A stretch of DNA of 64,000 bases, taken from NCBI GenBank assembly GCA_910577835.1, contig CAJTOU010000003.1, positions 1 through 64,000 on the forward strand, in the 5' to 3' direction. The notes below the pieces were generated by a model. The model had not been told where the DNA came from, searched no databases, and was given only the letters and a program-made list of their open reading frames with translations. How positions within the stretch are numbered: position 1 is the stretch's first letter; each line of letters starts with the position of its first letter. Source of the stretch: an uncultured Lachnospiraceae bacterium. GTDB lineage: Bacteria > Bacillota_A > Clostridia > Lachnospirales > Lachnospiraceae. The translations under genes were made by a program, and so were the position numbers. Positions 63,981 to 64,000 of the stretch are shown in pieces.

Positions 63981-64000
63981 ATGAAAAGAAATTATTTGCA
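63981..64000 (+). CDS. Start of a gene cut by the window end
   Basis: An ATG with AAGGAG 8 bases upstream begins MKRNYL. Only six codons are visible, so the product is unknown. It lies on the transcript from the consensus promoter at 63684. Confidence 0.45.

Noticed and set aside
1..64000. CRISPR array, prophage, rRNA and tRNA genes
   Set aside because: No regular spacer-repeat arrays, phage genes, rRNA blocks or tRNA cloverleafs were seen by eye; short tRNA-like stretches cannot be fully excluded without a search.

Overview
The window looks like chromosome from a low-GC, spore-forming, strictly anaerobic Firmicute, most likely a gut Lachnospiraceae. The evidence is a set of sporulation genes (spoIIR, spoVT, yabP, yabQ, divIC, spoIIE), an [FeFe] hydrogenase, plant-polysaccharide enzymes (GH2, GH13, GH120) with AraC regulators, strong AGGAGG-type ribosome sites, and clostridial gene order (rqcP-yabP-yabQ-divIC-spoIIE-tilS-ftsH). 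No rRNA, tRNA, CRISPR array or prophage was seen. All calls were made by reading the sequence; no database search was run.

Layout. 1-5.6 kb: the end of an FtsX-type ABC permease, murI, spoIIR, a DUF1934 protein, trxA-trxB and an AraC regulator. 5.7-12.3 kb: a GH2 glycosidase, an iron-type DtxR regulator, a radical SAM enzyme, an AgrC/AgrA-like sensor and regulator pair, and feoA with a DtxR-like operator in its promoter, followed by a 145-bp hairpin element. 12.4-22.5 kb: a small helical protein, an FAD/Rieske oxidoreductase, a YyaL-type protein, a type I toxin-antitoxin module, a transglutaminase-GNAT fusion, a frameshifted histidine phosphatase and a 1,169-residue TPR protein. 22.6-26.6 kb: a second LytTR/GHKL pair, a possible decayed AgrD-like peptide gene, a secreted protein and a VanZ protein in an AT-rich stretch.

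26.6-38.9 kb is a conserved core: mgtE, CIRCE-controlled hsp20, a Xaa-Pro aminopeptidase, spoVT, HU, then rqcP-yabP-yabQ-divIC, spoIIE behind a promoter with 21-bp spacing, tilS and ftsH. 39-44.4 kb holds carbohydrate genes: a GH13 enzyme, and a GH120 beta-xylosidase divergent from an AraC regulator. 44.5-49.2 kb: a DUF4869/P-loop ATPase pair, a cytidylate-kinase-like protein, a CarD-like regulator and the hydrogenase. 49.2-57.8 kb: a SemiSWEET-like membrane protein with a His-rich tail, SGNH, LysR, BlaI/MecI, DUF1294, PlsC, two paralogous membrane proteins, a NusG-II protein and a GGDEF/degenerate-EAL/LamG protein. 57.9-63.6 kb: ileS (long, eukaryote-like type) and glgP. The end has a consensus promoter reading into an isolated IS200/IS605-type right-end RNA and the start of a gene.

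The most interesting systems are: the type I toxin-antitoxin module at 16.9-17.2 kb, with promoters, terminators and antisense RNA all visible; the promoter-driven orphan omega-RNA-like sequence at 63.7-63.8 kb; the DUF4869/ATPase pair; the peptide-sensing locus with a radical SAM enzyme; and the cytoplasmic GGDEF-EAL-LamG fusion. Short degenerate tandem repeats lie just upstream of several ribosome sites.
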